Counted from the stretch's first letter, positions 50,668 to 59,435 are shown. The stretch: DNA of 64,000 nt from an uncultured Lachnospiraceae bacterium (GCA_910585465.1 CAJUEW010000007.1:73586-137585); one strand, 5' to 3'. Notes: a model not told the origin generated them from the sequence alone. A program made the numbers and translations.

Positions 50668-51848
50668 TGCTGAACGAAAAAATGTACGGGCTTGGAAGTA
50701 AAAGCTCGGTGATACGGGAGCTGTTTGCCTATGGCCTGGAAAGAAAAAAGCTTGTGGGTGAGGATAAGGTCTATGATTTCAGTCTGGGAAACCCAAGTAT
50801 TCCCGCTCCTCCCCAGGTGAAGCAGGCGCTTTTGGAGCTTTTAGAGGAGCCTGCTGAGGCACTCCACGGTTATACTCCGGCGTCTGGGGATCCAGAGGTG
50901 AGAAAGATACTGGCAGAGTCTGTAAACCGGCGTTTCGGAACTCATTTTACGGCTGAGAATTTTTATATGACAGTGGGTGCAGCGGCTTCTTTAAATATCA
51001 GCATTCACGCAGTAGCAAATCCGGGTGATGATTTTATTGTGTTTGCACCTTTCTTCCCGGAATACAAAGTATGGGTGGAGAATGCAGAAGCAAATCTTCT
51101 GGTGACTCCGGCTGATACAGAAAGCTTTCAGATTGACTTTGAGGCATTTGAGAGACTGCTTAGTCCCAGAACAAAGGGAATTATTATCAATTCTCCGAAC
51201 AATCCAAGCGGGGCAGTTTATTCGGAAGCGACCATACAGAAGCTGGCAAAGCTGCTGAAACAGAAACAAGAGGAATATGGAACAAGTATCTATCTGATTA
51301 CGGACGAACCATATCGGGAAATTGTCTACGATGGACTTACAGTTCCGTATGTGACCCAATATTATGAAAATACCATTGTATGTTATTCCTACAGTAAATC
51401 ACTGTCCCTGCCAGGCGAGCGCATTGGATATATTATCGTACCTGACGAGCTGACGGACTCCGGAAGAGTGATGGCTGCTGTAGCAGGGGCCGGAAGAGCT
51501 CTCGGCTACGTGTGCGCCCCGGTTCTGTTTCAGAGGGCGGTAGCCAGATGCGCGGATGTGACAGGGGATATTTCTGCCTACGCCAGAAACCGCGATCTTT
51601 TATACAACGGACTGACAAAGCTGGGATACGAGTGTGTACGCCCCCAGGGCGCCTTTTATCTGTTTGTAAAATCTTTGGAGCCGGATGCTAATGCGTTTTC
51701 GGAGAAGGCGAAGCAGCACGATGTACTGGTGGTTCCCAGCGACAGCTTCGGTTGTACCGGATATGTACGGATTTCATACTGTGTTTCAGAAAAGACCATT
51801 GTGGATTCCCTGCCGGCATTTGCAGAGATTATGAGGGAATATCAATAG
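50667..51848 (+). CDS. Class I PLP-dependent aminotransferase
   Basis: 393 residues. The PLP lysine is Lys244 in SYSKSLSLPGERIGY. GNPSIPAPPQ, INSPNNPSGAVYS and TDEPYREIVYDG (Asp213, Tyr216) supply the rest of the cofactor pocket, and a late Arg in YVRISYCVS binds the substrate carboxylate. It resembles the aspartate/aromatic aminotransferases (AspC subgroup I). The exact amino acid cannot be read from sequence. It is coupled to the PH-domain gene. Confidence 0.92.
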   Translation: MLNEKMYGLGSKSSVIRELFAYGLERKKLVGEDKVYDFSLGNPSIPAPPQVKQALLELLEEPAEALHGYTPASGDPEVRKILAESVNRRFGTHFTAENFYMTVGAAASLNISIHAVANPGDDFIVFAPFFPEYKVWVENAEANLLVTPADTESFQIDFEAFERLLSPRTKGIIINSPNNPSGAVYSEATIQKLAKLLKQKQEEYGTSIYLITDEPYREIVYDGLTVPYVTQYYENTIVCYSYSKSLSLPGERIGYIIVPDELTDSGRVMAAVAGAGRALGYVCAPVLFQRAVARCADVTGDISAYARNRDLLYNGLTKLGYECVRPQGAFYLFVKSLEPDANAFSEKAKQHDVLVVPSDSFGCTGYVRISYCVSEKTIVDSLPAFAEIMREYQ

Positions 51849-51865
51849 CATGATACTGAATAGAA

Positions 51866-51913
51866 AGAGCTGCTGCATGCAGATAATTTATCTGCCGTGC
51901 TGCGGCTCTTTTT
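51866..51913. terminator. Terminator between aminotransferase and cyclophilin genes
   Basis: A long stem (AGAGCTGCTGC...GCAGAT with ATCTGC...GCTGCGGCTCT) is followed by five T at ~51909-51913. It ends the aminotransferase transcript and abuts the convergent cyclophilin gene. Confidence 0.85.
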
Positions 51914-51922
51914 AATAAATAA

Positions 51923-52444
51923 TTATTTTTTCTCTGGTTCCGGGTATTCTTCTCCAAAGGTTTCCGCAGTTACAGATTTCATAATCTGCGGTATGATTGG
52001 CTTGTCGAAAGGATCTGTATCTGTCTCCGCAATTTTATTGACCACTTCCATTCCTTCGATTACCTTTCCAAAGGCAGCATATGCTCCGTCAAGATGGGGG
52101 GAAGCTTTGTGCATAATGAAAAACTGGCTTCCTGCACTGTCCGGATGCATGGCTCTTGCCATGGAGAGAACTCCCTCTGTGTGTTTTAAATCATTCTTAA
52201 AATGATTCTCATTGAACTCGCCCCTGATGGAATAGCCTGGATCTCCGGTGCCGGTTCCGTTCGGGCATCCGCCCTGAATCATAAAGCCCTCAATCACCCT
52301 GTGAAAATTCAGGCCATTGTAAAAGCCCTTGTTCACCAGGCTTAAGAAATTGTTCACCGTATTGGGAGCAATCTCCGGATAAAGCTCTGCCTTTATAATA
52401 TCGCCGTTTTCCATCTCAAATGTAATAACTGGGTTCTGTGCCAT
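51923..52444 (-). CDS. Cyclophilin-type peptidyl-prolyl isomerase
   Basis: 173 residues. NLNFHRVIEGFMIQGGCPNGTGTGDPGYSIRGEF contains the catalytic Arg (FHRV) and the FMIQGG loop; SMARAMHPDSAGSQFFIMHKASPHLDGAYAAFGKVIEG completes the active site. There is no signal peptide, so it is cytosolic. AAAGGAG before ATG 52444 fixes the start. It assists proline isomerisation in protein folding. Confidence 0.95.
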   Translation of the reverse strand: MAQNPVITFEMENGDIIKAELYPEIAPNTVNNFLSLVNKGFYNGLNFHRVIEGFMIQGGCPNGTGTGDPGYSIRGEFNENHFKNDLKHTEGVLSMARAMHPDSAGSQFFIMHKASPHLDGAYAAFGKVIEGMEVVNKIAETDTDPFDKPIIPQIMKSVTAETFGEEYPEPEKK

Positions 52445-52582
52445 TTTTTGTTCTCCTTTTCTGGTTGTGCTGGTTATTATTGTAGCGGATAAACGGTCTC
52501 CCGTAAAGGGATTTTTCGTGATGGTAATTGACGGAGACAGTATTTTCAAGGTAAGATGACAGAAAAACGGGAGGTATTTGAT

Positions 52583-53206
52583 ATGTGGGGAGGAATGGAT
52601 GCAGAGATGGATCCTGCGTTTCTGGAAAGAGACGCATGCCGGAAGGCTGGAAAACCGGTGGAGATTGCCCGTACAGAGAGACTGCTTATCAGAGAAACGA
52701 TTTTAGAGGATGTACCGGAACTATACAGAATCTGGAAGGAACCTGGTACAGGCGATTATATAAAGCCCATGCAGCCGACTCTGGAAGAAGAACTGGAATT
52801 TATGAAGGCTTATATCTGCCATGCTTACGCGTTTTATGATTATGGTCTGTGGACTGTTCTGGAAAAGGAGAGCGGACAGGTTGTGGGGCGTACCGGATTG
52901 TTTTTATCGGAAATACTGGAGAACGCTGTGGAGCTTGGATATATGGTTGCGTCCAGGTGCCGGAGGACAGGGTTTGCCACGGAATGCGGGAGGGCAGTTC
53001 TTGCATACGCCAGAGACACGCTGGATATGCAAGAGGTTCATCTGCTGTCTGACTGCAGGAATACGGCCTCCATCCGGACAGCGGAGGCACTTGGCTTTGT
53101 AAAGGTGGAGAGTCTGTGTGTTAAGGCTCAGAGGCTAGTTCATCTGGTGTGGAAGGAATGTCAGACAAGACCGCGCCCGGAAAACATGCTTTCCGGGTGC
53201 GTTTGA
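52583..53206 (+). CDS. GNAT-family N-acetyltransferase (RimJ-like)
   Basis: 207 residues from ATG 52583, which has GGGAGG eight bases before it. ARTERLLIRETILEDVPELYRIWKEP, VELGYMVASRCRRTGFATECGRAVLAYARDTLDMQEVHLLSDCRNTASIRTAEALGFVKVES is the RimJ/RimL-type acetyl-CoA fold. The substrate is unknown. A 12-base hairpin (53172-53201) lies inside the last codons and probably ends transcription. Confidence 0.85.
   Translation: MWGGMDAEMDPAFLERDACRKAGKPVEIARTERLLIRETILEDVPELYRIWKEPGTGDYIKPMQPTLEEELEFMKAYICHAYAFYDYGLWTVLEKESGQVVGRTGLFLSEILENAVELGYMVASRCRRTGFATECGRAVLAYARDTLDMQEVHLLSDCRNTASIRTAEALGFVKVESLCVKAQRLVHLVWKECQTRPRPENMLSGCV
53172..53204 (+). terminator. Terminator hairpin inside the end of the acetyltransferase gene
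   Basis: CGCGCCCGGAAA (53172-53183) pairs with TTTCCGGGTGCG (53190-53201; one G-U pair). The T run is short and includes the stop codon. It makes the last ten codons part of a stem. Confidence 0.55.
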
Positions 53207-53290
53207 TGTGTACTTTTCTTCCGCACTTTCCCGGAGACTCCTTTTTGGCCTCAAAAATTACGTTTTACGGGAACTTAAAACTTAAATTCC

Positions 53291-53318
53291 TTGAATTTTC
53301 ACAGATACATGATATAAT
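53291..53318 (+). promoter_or_regulatory. Promoter of the ecf-truA operon
   Basis: TTGAAT (53291-53296), 16 bases, TATAAT (53313-53318), 67 bases before the ecfA1 start codon. Confidence 0.7.
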
Positions 53319-53384
53319 CTACCTAGTTTTACTGCGGGTGCAAAGAAGCCTGCGATGAGATTTGATTACGTGAGGAGATAGGAT

Positions 53385-54239
53385 ATGATACGGGCAGATA
53401 AGCTCACATTTGATTATGAACGGCTGGACGAGGAAGGAAAGGTGGAATCGGTAAAGCGGGCGGTGGATCATGTGAGCCTGGATATAAAGGCAGGAGAATT
53501 TATAGCCATTCTGGGACATAACGGTTCCGGTAAATCGACTCTTGCAAAGCATATGAATGCAATTCTGGTGCCCACAGAAGGAACTCTGTGGGTGGACGGC
53601 ATGGATACAAAAGAGGAGGATAAGCTGTGGGATATCCGCCAGGATACAGGGATGGTATTTCAGAATCCGGATAACCAGATTATTGGTACGGTTGTGGAGG
53701 AGGATGTGGGATTCGGACCGGAAAATCTGGGAGTGCCCACAGATGAGATCTGGAAACGCGTGGAGGAAAGTCTTTCTGCGGTCGGAATGCTGAAGTACCG
53801 TCATCACTCTCCCAATAAGCTGTCCGGAGGACAGAAGCAGCGTGTGGCGATTGCAGGAGTGATGGCCATGCATCCAAGGTGCATTGTACTGGACGAGCCG
53901 ACTGCCATGCTGGATCCCAACGGAAGAAGAAGCGTTATCCGGACAGCACAGAAGCTGAACCGGGAAGAGAGAATTACCGTGATTCTGATTACACACTATA
54001 TGGAGGAAGTCATTGAGGCGGACTGTATATTTGTTATGGATGCCGGAAAAGTGGTTATGCAGGGAACGCCCAGGGAAATATTTTCCCGGGTGGAGGAGCT
54101 TAAAAGGCTGCGCCTGGATGTACCTCAGGCAACTTTGCTTGCTTATGAGCTTCAGAAAAAAGGGATTCCCCTTCCGGACGGAATTTTAAGTAATGAAGAA
54201 CTGGTGGATGAGTTATGTCGATTAAAATTAAAAATGTAA
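53385..54239 (+). CDS. ecfA1: ECF transporter ATPase EcfA1
   Basis: 284 residues. Walker A is GHNGSGKST, the Q-loop MVFQNPDNQIIGTVVEEDVGFGPENLG is typical of EcfA, the signature is LSGGQKQRVAIAG and Walker B CIVLDEPTAMLDP. It powers uptake of vitamins and metals through a shared EcfT and exchangeable S components. It overlaps ecfA2 by 25 bases. No S component is in the window. Confidence 0.96.
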   Translation: MIRADKLTFDYERLDEEGKVESVKRAVDHVSLDIKAGEFIAILGHNGSGKSTLAKHMNAILVPTEGTLWVDGMDTKEEDKLWDIRQDTGMVFQNPDNQIIGTVVEEDVGFGPENLGVPTDEIWKRVEESLSAVGMLKYRHHSPNKLSGGQKQRVAIAGVMAMHPRCIVLDEPTAMLDPNGRRSVIRTAQKLNREERITVILITHYMEEVIEADCIFVMDAGKVVMQGTPREIFSRVEELKRLRLDVPQATLLAYELQKKGIPLPDGILSNEELVDELCRLKLKM

Positions 54240-55057
54240 ATTATACCTATGCGGAGGGAACTGCTTATGAGATGCATGCGCTGAAGGATATCAATCTGGA
54301 AATTCCGGACGGACAGTTTGTAGGCTTGATCGGTCATACAGGCTCCGGAAAATCTACGCTGGTGCAGCATTTGAATGGTCTGATACATGCTACCGGGGGA
54401 CGGATTTATTTTAATGGAAGAGACATATACGGAGAAAACTTTTCCATGAAGGAGCTGCGGAGTAAGGTGGGGCTGGTGTTTCAATATCCGGAGCATCAGC
54501 TTTTCGAGATTGACGTACTGACAGATGTAAGCTTTGGTCCTAAAAACCTGGGATTTCCTGAAGCAGAGGAGAAGGCAAAAGAAGCTCTCCGGATGGTAGG
54601 CATGGGAGAGGAATATTACAGACGTTCTCCGTTTGAGCTGTCGGGCGGGCAGAAAAGGCGTGTGGCGATTGCCGGAGTATTGGCAATGGAGCCTCAGATG
54701 TTGATATTGGATGAGCCGACGGCGGGTCTGGACCCTAAAGGAAGAGACGAGATTCTGGATCAAATCAGCAGACTTCAGAAGGAACGGGGCATTTCTGTTG
54801 TATTGGTTTCCCATAGTATGGAGGATGTGGCAAGGTATGTAGACCGCATTATTGTTATGAACCAGGGCCAGGTAAGATTTGACGGGACGCCCAAGGAAGT
54901 GTTTCGCCACTTTCGGGAGCTGGAAAAGATCGGTCTGGCGGCTCCTCAGGTGACTTATCTGATGCAGGAATTGAAGGAGAAGGGTGCGGATGTGGATACG
55001 GATGTAACCACAGTGGAAGAAGCAGCCGACGCAATAGAAAGCTGGCTGAAAAAATAA
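54215..55057 (+). CDS. ecfA2: ECF transporter ATPase EcfA2
   Basis: 280 residues. Walker A GHTGSGKST, Q-loop VFQYPEHQLFEIDVLTDVSFGPKNLG, signature LSGGQKRRVAIAG, Walker B LILDEPTAGLDP. It forms a heterodimer with EcfA1. The start lies within the 3' end of ecfA1, with GGTGGATGAG as a modest ribosome site. Confidence 0.96.
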   Translation: MSIKIKNVNYTYAEGTAYEMHALKDINLEIPDGQFVGLIGHTGSGKSTLVQHLNGLIHATGGRIYFNGRDIYGENFSMKELRSKVGLVFQYPEHQLFEIDVLTDVSFGPKNLGFPEAEEKAKEALRMVGMGEEYYRRSPFELSGGQKRRVAIAGVLAMEPQMLILDEPTAGLDPKGRDEILDQISRLQKERGISVVLVSHSMEDVARYVDRIIVMNQGQVRFDGTPKEVFRHFRELEKIGLAAPQVTYLMQELKEKGADVDTDVTTVEEAADAIESWLKK

Positions 55058-55070
55058 CAGGAGTGAGGTT

Positions 55071-55895
55071 ATGATTCGAGATATTACGCTGGGACAATAC
55101 TATCCGGCAAAATCATTGATCCATCAGCTGGATCCAAGAGTGAAGCTGGTGACGACGATGATCTATGTGGTTTCCCTGTTTGTGGCAAAGGGAGCCCTGG
55201 GTTATGTGGTGGCAACGATTTTTCTGGTCATGGTAATCCGGATGTCCAAAGTTCCTTTCGGATATATGACAAAGGGATTGAAAGCAATCATTATGCTTTT
55301 GATGATCACGGTGATTTTCAATCTGTTTTTAATTGACGGGGACATTGTGCTGTGGCGGTTCGGTTTTCTTCGGATTACGGACAAGGGGCTGAAGACGGCA
55401 GTATTTATGGCTATCCGCCTTATATATCTGATTATCGGTTCGTCTGTAATGACATTGACCACCACGCCCAATGATCTGACAGACGGACTGGAAAAGCTGC
55501 TTGGGCCTCTGAAAAAGATTCATGTGCCGGTTCACGAGATATCCATGATGATGTCTATTGCGCTTCGCTTTATTCCGATTCTTCTGGAAGAGACAGATAA
55601 GATTATGAAAGCCCAGATTGCCCGCGGCGCTGACTTTGAGTCCGGTAATCTGATCCGGAAGGCTAAGGCTATGGTGCCGCTTTTAGTGCCGCTGTTTATT
55701 TCTGCCTTCCGCCGCGCCAATGATCTGGCGATGGCCATGGAAGCCCGCTGCTACCGTGGAGGCGACGGCAGGACGAAGATGAAGCCGCTGCATTATGAGA
55801 GCCGGGATAAGATGGCTTACGGGGTGGTATGGGGATATCTTTTACTGATGATTTTGTTTGGAAGAGTTATCTATAATTATATTTCGTTTATATAG
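55071..55895 (+). CDS. ecfT: ECF transporter transmembrane subunit EcfT
   Basis: 274 residues with about six membrane helices. IRDITLGQYYPAKSLIHQLDPRVKL is the typical start. The two coupling helices end in the Ala-Arg-Gly motifs AQIARGADFESG and AMEARCYRGGDGRTK, which dock to EcfA1 and EcfA2. Complete transporter core together with ecfA1 and ecfA2. Confidence 0.96.
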   Translation: MIRDITLGQYYPAKSLIHQLDPRVKLVTTMIYVVSLFVAKGALGYVVATIFLVMVIRMSKVPFGYMTKGLKAIIMLLMITVIFNLFLIDGDIVLWRFGFLRITDKGLKTAVFMAIRLIYLIIGSSVMTLTTTPNDLTDGLEKLLGPLKKIHVPVHEISMMMSIALRFIPILLEETDKIMKAQIARGADFESGNLIRKAKAMVPLLVPLFISAFRRANDLAMAMEARCYRGGDGRTKMKPLHYESRDKMAYGVVWGYLLLMILFGRVIYNYISFI

Positions 55896-55907
55896 GAAGG
55901 AACGCTT

Positions 55908-56654
55908 ATGAAGCGTGTAAAACTGATTGTGGCCTATGACGGCACCAACTACCAGGGGTGGCAGATTCAGAAGAACGGGGAGACTATAGAGTCTGTATTG
56001 AATCGTGTACTCAGGGAGCTGACAGGGGAGGCTGATATCCATGTGCTTGGAGCCAGCCGGACAGATGCAGGTGTACATGCTATGGGTAATGTGGCAGTAT
56101 TTGACACCCGGATGAGAATGCCGGGTGATAAATTCGTCTATGCCCTGAACCAGCGTCTTCCGGAGGATATTCGGATTCAGCATTCCTGCCAGGTGCCGTC
56201 CGACTTTCATCCCAGGTATCAGAATACAGTGAAGCTCTATGAATACCGGATTCTGAACCGGGAGTTTCCGCTTCCGGCATACCGCCTGAATACTTATTTT
56301 ATTTATCGTCCGTTAGATGAAGAGAGGATGCAGCAGGCGGCAGATTATCTGACAGGAGAGCATGACTTTAAAAGCTTCTGTGCGGCAGGAGCCCAGGTAA
56401 AGACGACCGTTCGTACTATATATACTTTGGAAGCAGTCAGGGACGGAGAGCTTATTACTATCCGTATTACCGGCAATGGATTTCTTTATAATATGGTTCG
56501 TATTATCGCGGGTACGCTTATCAAGATTGGTCAGGGAGAATGGGAACCAGAGTATATACAGGAGATTTTAGCGGCTAAAGACCGCAGGTTGGCAGGCCCT
56601 ACGGCTCCGGCAAAGGGTCTGACTCTGACAGGGATTTTTTATCCGGATTCTTAA
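55908..56654 (+). CDS. truA: tRNA pseudouridine synthase A
   Basis: 248 residues. The catalytic Asp is in LGASRTDAGVHAMGN; KLIVAYDGTNYQGWQIQKNGETIE, YEYRILNREFPLP and NGFLYNMVRIIAGTLIKIGQG complete the fold. It makes pseudouridine at positions 38-40 of tRNA anticodon stems. It follows ecfT by 12 bases in the conserved ecf-truA-rplM-rpsI order. Confidence 0.97.
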   Translation: MKRVKLIVAYDGTNYQGWQIQKNGETIESVLNRVLRELTGEADIHVLGASRTDAGVHAMGNVAVFDTRMRMPGDKFVYALNQRLPEDIRIQHSCQVPSDFHPRYQNTVKLYEYRILNREFPLPAYRLNTYFIYRPLDEERMQQAADYLTGEHDFKSFCAAGAQVKTTVRTIYTLEAVRDGELITIRITGNGFLYNMVRIIAGTLIKIGQGEWEPEYIQEILAAKDRRLAGPTAPAKGLTLTGIFYPDS

Positions 56655-56662
56655 AAAAATGA

Positions 56663-56691
56663 TTGACACACGTGGGTTCGTGTCATATAAT
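56663..56691 (+). promoter_or_regulatory. rplM-rpsI promoter with palindrome in the spacer
   Basis: TTGACA (56663-56668), 17 bases, TATAAT (56686-56691), both perfect. The spacer and box edges contain ACACG-TGGGTT-CGTGT, an inverted repeat that could be an operator or chance. Confidence 0.85.
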
Positions 56692-56702
56692 ATTATAATG
56701 TG

Positions 56703-56760
56703 ACAGCGTGAGAAAAATGTCTGATCCAAAGCCCCGGTAAGACATTTTTACGTATAAATG
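56703..56760 (+). ncRNA. L13-leader-like RNA before rplM
   Basis: AAAAATGTCT pairs with AGACATTTTT around a loop rich in C (about 56715-56750), extended by GTGAG/TTACG-type outer pairs. A short structured leader before rplM is known in low-GC Gram-positives (Rfam L13 leader); this one fits by position and shape. A covariance search would decide. Confidence 0.55.
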
Positions 56761-56800
56761 CTTTAATTTAAAGAACTCAATTTGAACAGGAGGTACACCA

Positions 56801-57229
56801 ATGAACAGTTTCATGGCTAATCCAGCAAAAGTGGAAAGAAAATGGTATGTAGTTGACGCTACCGGATATACATTAGGCCGTCTGGCTTCTGAAGTAGCAA
56901 AAGTGTTAAGAGGAAAAAATAAGCCCGTATTTACTCCTCATATCGATACCGGTGATTATGTAATTATCGTAAATGCGGAAAAGATTAAAGTAACCGGCAA
57001 AAAGATGGACCAGAAGATTTACTATCATCATTCAGAATATGTTGGCGGTATGAAAGAGACTACTCTGAAGGAAATGTTGGCGAAGAAACCGGAGAAGGTT
57101 GTCGAACTTGCAGTAAAAGGAATGCTTCCAAAGGGACCTTTAGGAAGAGAAATGTTCACCAAGCTTCATGTTTATGCAGGCCCGGAGCATCCGCACGCAG
57201 CTCAGAAGCCGGAAACGCTGACATTTTAA
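56801..57229 (+). CDS. rplM: 50S ribosomal protein L13
   Basis: 142 residues. ERKWYVVDATGYTLGRLASEVAKVLRGKNKPVFTPHIDTGDYVIIVNAEKIKVTGKK and VKGMLPKGPLGREMFTKLHVYAGPEHPHAAQKPE are diagnostic. It is an early 50S assembly protein. AGGAGG precedes the ATG. Confidence 0.98.
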   Translation: MNSFMANPAKVERKWYVVDATGYTLGRLASEVAKVLRGKNKPVFTPHIDTGDYVIIVNAEKIKVTGKKMDQKIYYHHSEYVGGMKETTLKEMLAKKPEKVVELAVKGMLPKGPLGREMFTKLHVYAGPEHPHAAQKPETLTF

Positions 57230-57253
57230 GAGTAGGATAAGGAGGTAAATATT

Positions 57254-57646
57254 ATGGCTAATACAAAATTCTACGGAACCGGAAGAAGAAAAAAATCCAT
57301 TGCTAGAGTATATTTATTACCAGGAACCGGAAATATTACGATTAATAAAAGAAGCATTGATGATTATTTTGGACTTGAAACTCTGAAAGTCATTGTTCGT
57401 CAGCCGTTGGTTGCCACTGAGAATGCAGATAAATTTGATGTACTTGTAAATGTACACGGCGGCGGATATACCGGACAGGCCGGAGCTGTAAGACATGGTA
57501 TTGCCCGTGCTCTTGTGCAGGCAGATCCGGATTACAGACTGACGCTGAAAAAGGCTGGTTTCCTCACCCGTGACCCGAGAATGAAGGAGCGTAAAAAATA
57601 CGGTCTCAAAGCAGCCCGCCGCGCACCGCAGTTTTCCAAGAGATAA
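57254..57646 (+). CDS. rpsI: 30S ribosomal protein S9
   Basis: 130 residues. FYGTGRRKKSIARVYLLPGTGNITINKRSIDDYF, HGGGYTGQAGAVRHGIARALVQADPD and the tail KKYGLKAARRAPQFSKR are standard. The C-terminal Arg contacts the P-site tRNA anticodon. AAGGAGG precedes the ATG. Confidence 0.98.
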   Translation: MANTKFYGTGRRKKSIARVYLLPGTGNITINKRSIDDYFGLETLKVIVRQPLVATENADKFDVLVNVHGGGYTGQAGAVRHGIARALVQADPDYRLTLKKAGFLTRDPRMKERKKYGLKAARRAPQFSKR

Positions 57647-57663
57647 ACAGTTTTTTCCAAACA

Positions 57664-57699
57664 AAAAAGCCCGAATGCTTGCGTTCAAGGGCTTTTTTT
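57664..57699 (+). terminator. Terminator of rplM-rpsI
   Basis: AAAAGCCCGAA pairs with TTC-AA-GGGCTTTT (57665-57675 and 57684-57696), followed by T. Confidence 0.85.
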
Positions 57700-57904
57700 A
57701 TATACTTTTTTATTTCTTATAAGAGCGGCCAAGATGCAGCAAAGCGGAATCAAGGTCATTTTTGTGTTTTCCGGGGACCGTATAGTTAGGTAAATAACGG
57801 AAGAAGAATGAATTTTCAGGGGATTCACGAAAGTGTTTTTTTGTGCTATGCTAGAGGGGCGGAGGAATACAATCCTATCGTACACATAAATCAGGAGGGA
57901 TGAT

Positions 57905-58921
57905 ATGCGTCGGGAAGCAACGATAGAAGAGTGGAGAGATTTATACAGGATTGGTACAAAAATAAAAGCACTGAAACCATGGGAAAGATTCGGGGATATG
58001 GATCTAATCGGGATTCAGGAGAACAAAGAAGAGAATACTGTATTTTTCAGTATTTTGGGGAAAGAAGGGGACTGCTGCGGAGCAGCGGCTTATGAAGGCT
58101 ATAAAGGATTGAATGACTTTCTGATGCTGGCCAGACAGGAGAGTATGGGGCTTTCCATGGAATATGCAATGTTCAGCCAAAACAATCTGACCTGCTATTG
58201 GGGGAATGAGGAGGAATTGTCTTCTGAGCAGCAGGAGCTTATCAGAGAGCTTGGATATCATTATGAAGGAAAAAATCAATGGATGTATTTTATGTCTTAT
58301 TGTGCGGGATATTATCCCTACAACTTTGATCAGTCTGAAGTCCGGAGGATGACAAGATACCTTACACAACTAGAGGCAGCTTTGAAGTATTATGATGAAA
58401 AGGAATTGTCCGTAGATTTTGAACAGGACAATATGTACCTTTTTTTCTATGATCAGGGAAATGACGGATGGTGCGGACGCAGCTGCAGCCTTCCTTTTAC
58501 CACATATAATTTCAGAAATCTGGAGCTGACCGATACAGTACTTTTAGACAAAGTAAGGAAGGCAGAGGGGAACGGACGGATTCTGGAGGCGGATATTCCC
58601 TATATGGGGGTTTCAGTCAATGACAGTCAGTATGACCGTCCGGGTAATCCATATATGTGCCTGATTGGAGATGTTTCCGCGGGACAGGTTTTAAAAGCCG
58701 ATATTGTAGGCCCTAAGGTGGATCCGAACATTTTGCTGGCGGAATATATCGTACAGTATATAGTTTCTTATGGAGTGCCTGAAGAGATAAGAGTTAAAAA
58801 TGTAATTGTGGAGGCAATTCTGGATCATGTCTGCAAATTATCGGACATCCGGCTTCAAAAGGTGGAGGAGCTGGAGATGCTGGATGAATTTCTGGATGCA
58901 ATGAGAAGGGAATATCCGTGA
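57905..58921 (+). CDS. Unknown conserved protein (possible DUF7309/DUF6930 type)
   Basis: 338 residues. The start EEWRDLYRIGTKIKALKPWERFGDMDLIGIQENKEENTVFFSILGKEGDCCGAAAYEGYKGLNDF resembles a family I associate with DUF7309 followed by DUF6930; this is from memory and uncertain. It is soluble, rich in Tyr, Glu and Cys, and lacks known catalytic motifs. AGGAGG precedes ATG 57905. Its stop overlaps the start of a truncated receiver domain (GTGA). Confidence 0.65.
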   Translation: MRREATIEEWRDLYRIGTKIKALKPWERFGDMDLIGIQENKEENTVFFSILGKEGDCCGAAAYEGYKGLNDFLMLARQESMGLSMEYAMFSQNNLTCYWGNEEELSSEQQELIRELGYHYEGKNQWMYFMSYCAGYYPYNFDQSEVRRMTRYLTQLEAALKYYDEKELSVDFEQDNMYLFFYDQGNDGWCGRSCSLPFTTYNFRNLELTDTVLLDKVRKAEGNGRILEADIPYMGVSVNDSQYDRPGNPYMCLIGDVSAGQVLKADIVGPKVDPNILLAEYIVQYIVSYGVPEEIRVKNVIVEAILDHVCKLSDIRLQKVEELEMLDEFLDAMRREYP

Positions 58922-59115
58922 AGCTTTTGATTGTAGAAGATAACTGTGCCCTGAACAACGAAATTGCTCTGTCACTGAGCGCAGATCGGACTTTTCAGGC
59001 ATATACGGCGGCAGAAGCCAGGGGGCTTCTCCGGGAGGATTTGGATCTGGTAATTCTGGATATTAATCTCCCTGACGGAAGCGGACTGGAGGAACGTCTC
59101 AGAGAGACAGAATAA
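58918..59115 (+). pseudogene. Truncated response-regulator receiver domain
   Basis: 65 residues: KLLIVEDNCALNNEIALSLSADRTFQAYTAAEARGLLREDLDLVILDINLPDGSGLEERLRE. It has the acidic pocket (VEDN) and the phospho-acceptor Asp (VILDINLPDGSG), but it ends at a TAA right after the third beta/alpha unit. It lacks the Thr/Ser and Lys switch residues and any output domain. The GTG start overlaps the previous stop. It is probably the remnant of a two-component gene, although a mini-receiver cannot be ruled out. Confidence 0.6.
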
Positions 59116-59224
59116 TGATTTTATTATTCAGCCACTGTTTTCAGATCTGTGCTTTCAGAAGAACCTGTGTTATACTGATGAAAAGCGGACGACAGATTTA
59201 TTCTGAGGGGAGAGGAGAATGCTT

Positions 59225-59434
59225 ATGAATTTACCGGATTTGACCGGTATGTCTCTGATAGAATGGGTGGTGCTGGCGGCAGTGCTGATCCTGTGCGCAG
59301 TATCTGTTTATGTGGTGGAGGATGAAAAGAAAAAAGGACAGAAGATTCCGGGCCATATGTGCGCAGGATGCAGGGACAATGGCATGGTGGTTCCTGAGGG
59401 AGAGGCAGATAAAGATAAAGAAGAGGTAGATTAG
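59225..59434 (+). CDS. Small one-helix membrane protein
   Basis: 69 residues from ATG 59225 (GGAGAGGAG upstream, eight-base spacing; the ATG at 59219 is too close). One TM (IEWVVLAAVLILCAVSVYVV) is followed by a basic stretch, a CAGC motif and an acidic C-terminus (EADKDKEEVD). It resembles small FeoB-associated-like or unknown Cys-containing membrane proteins. It lies directly before the HD-domain gene, two bases apart, so it is probably co-translated. No function assigned. Confidence 0.6.
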   Translation: MNLPDLTGMSLIEWVVLAAVLILCAVSVYVVEDEKKKGQKIPGHMCAGCRDNGMVVPEGEADKDKEEVD

Positions 59435-59435
59435 G

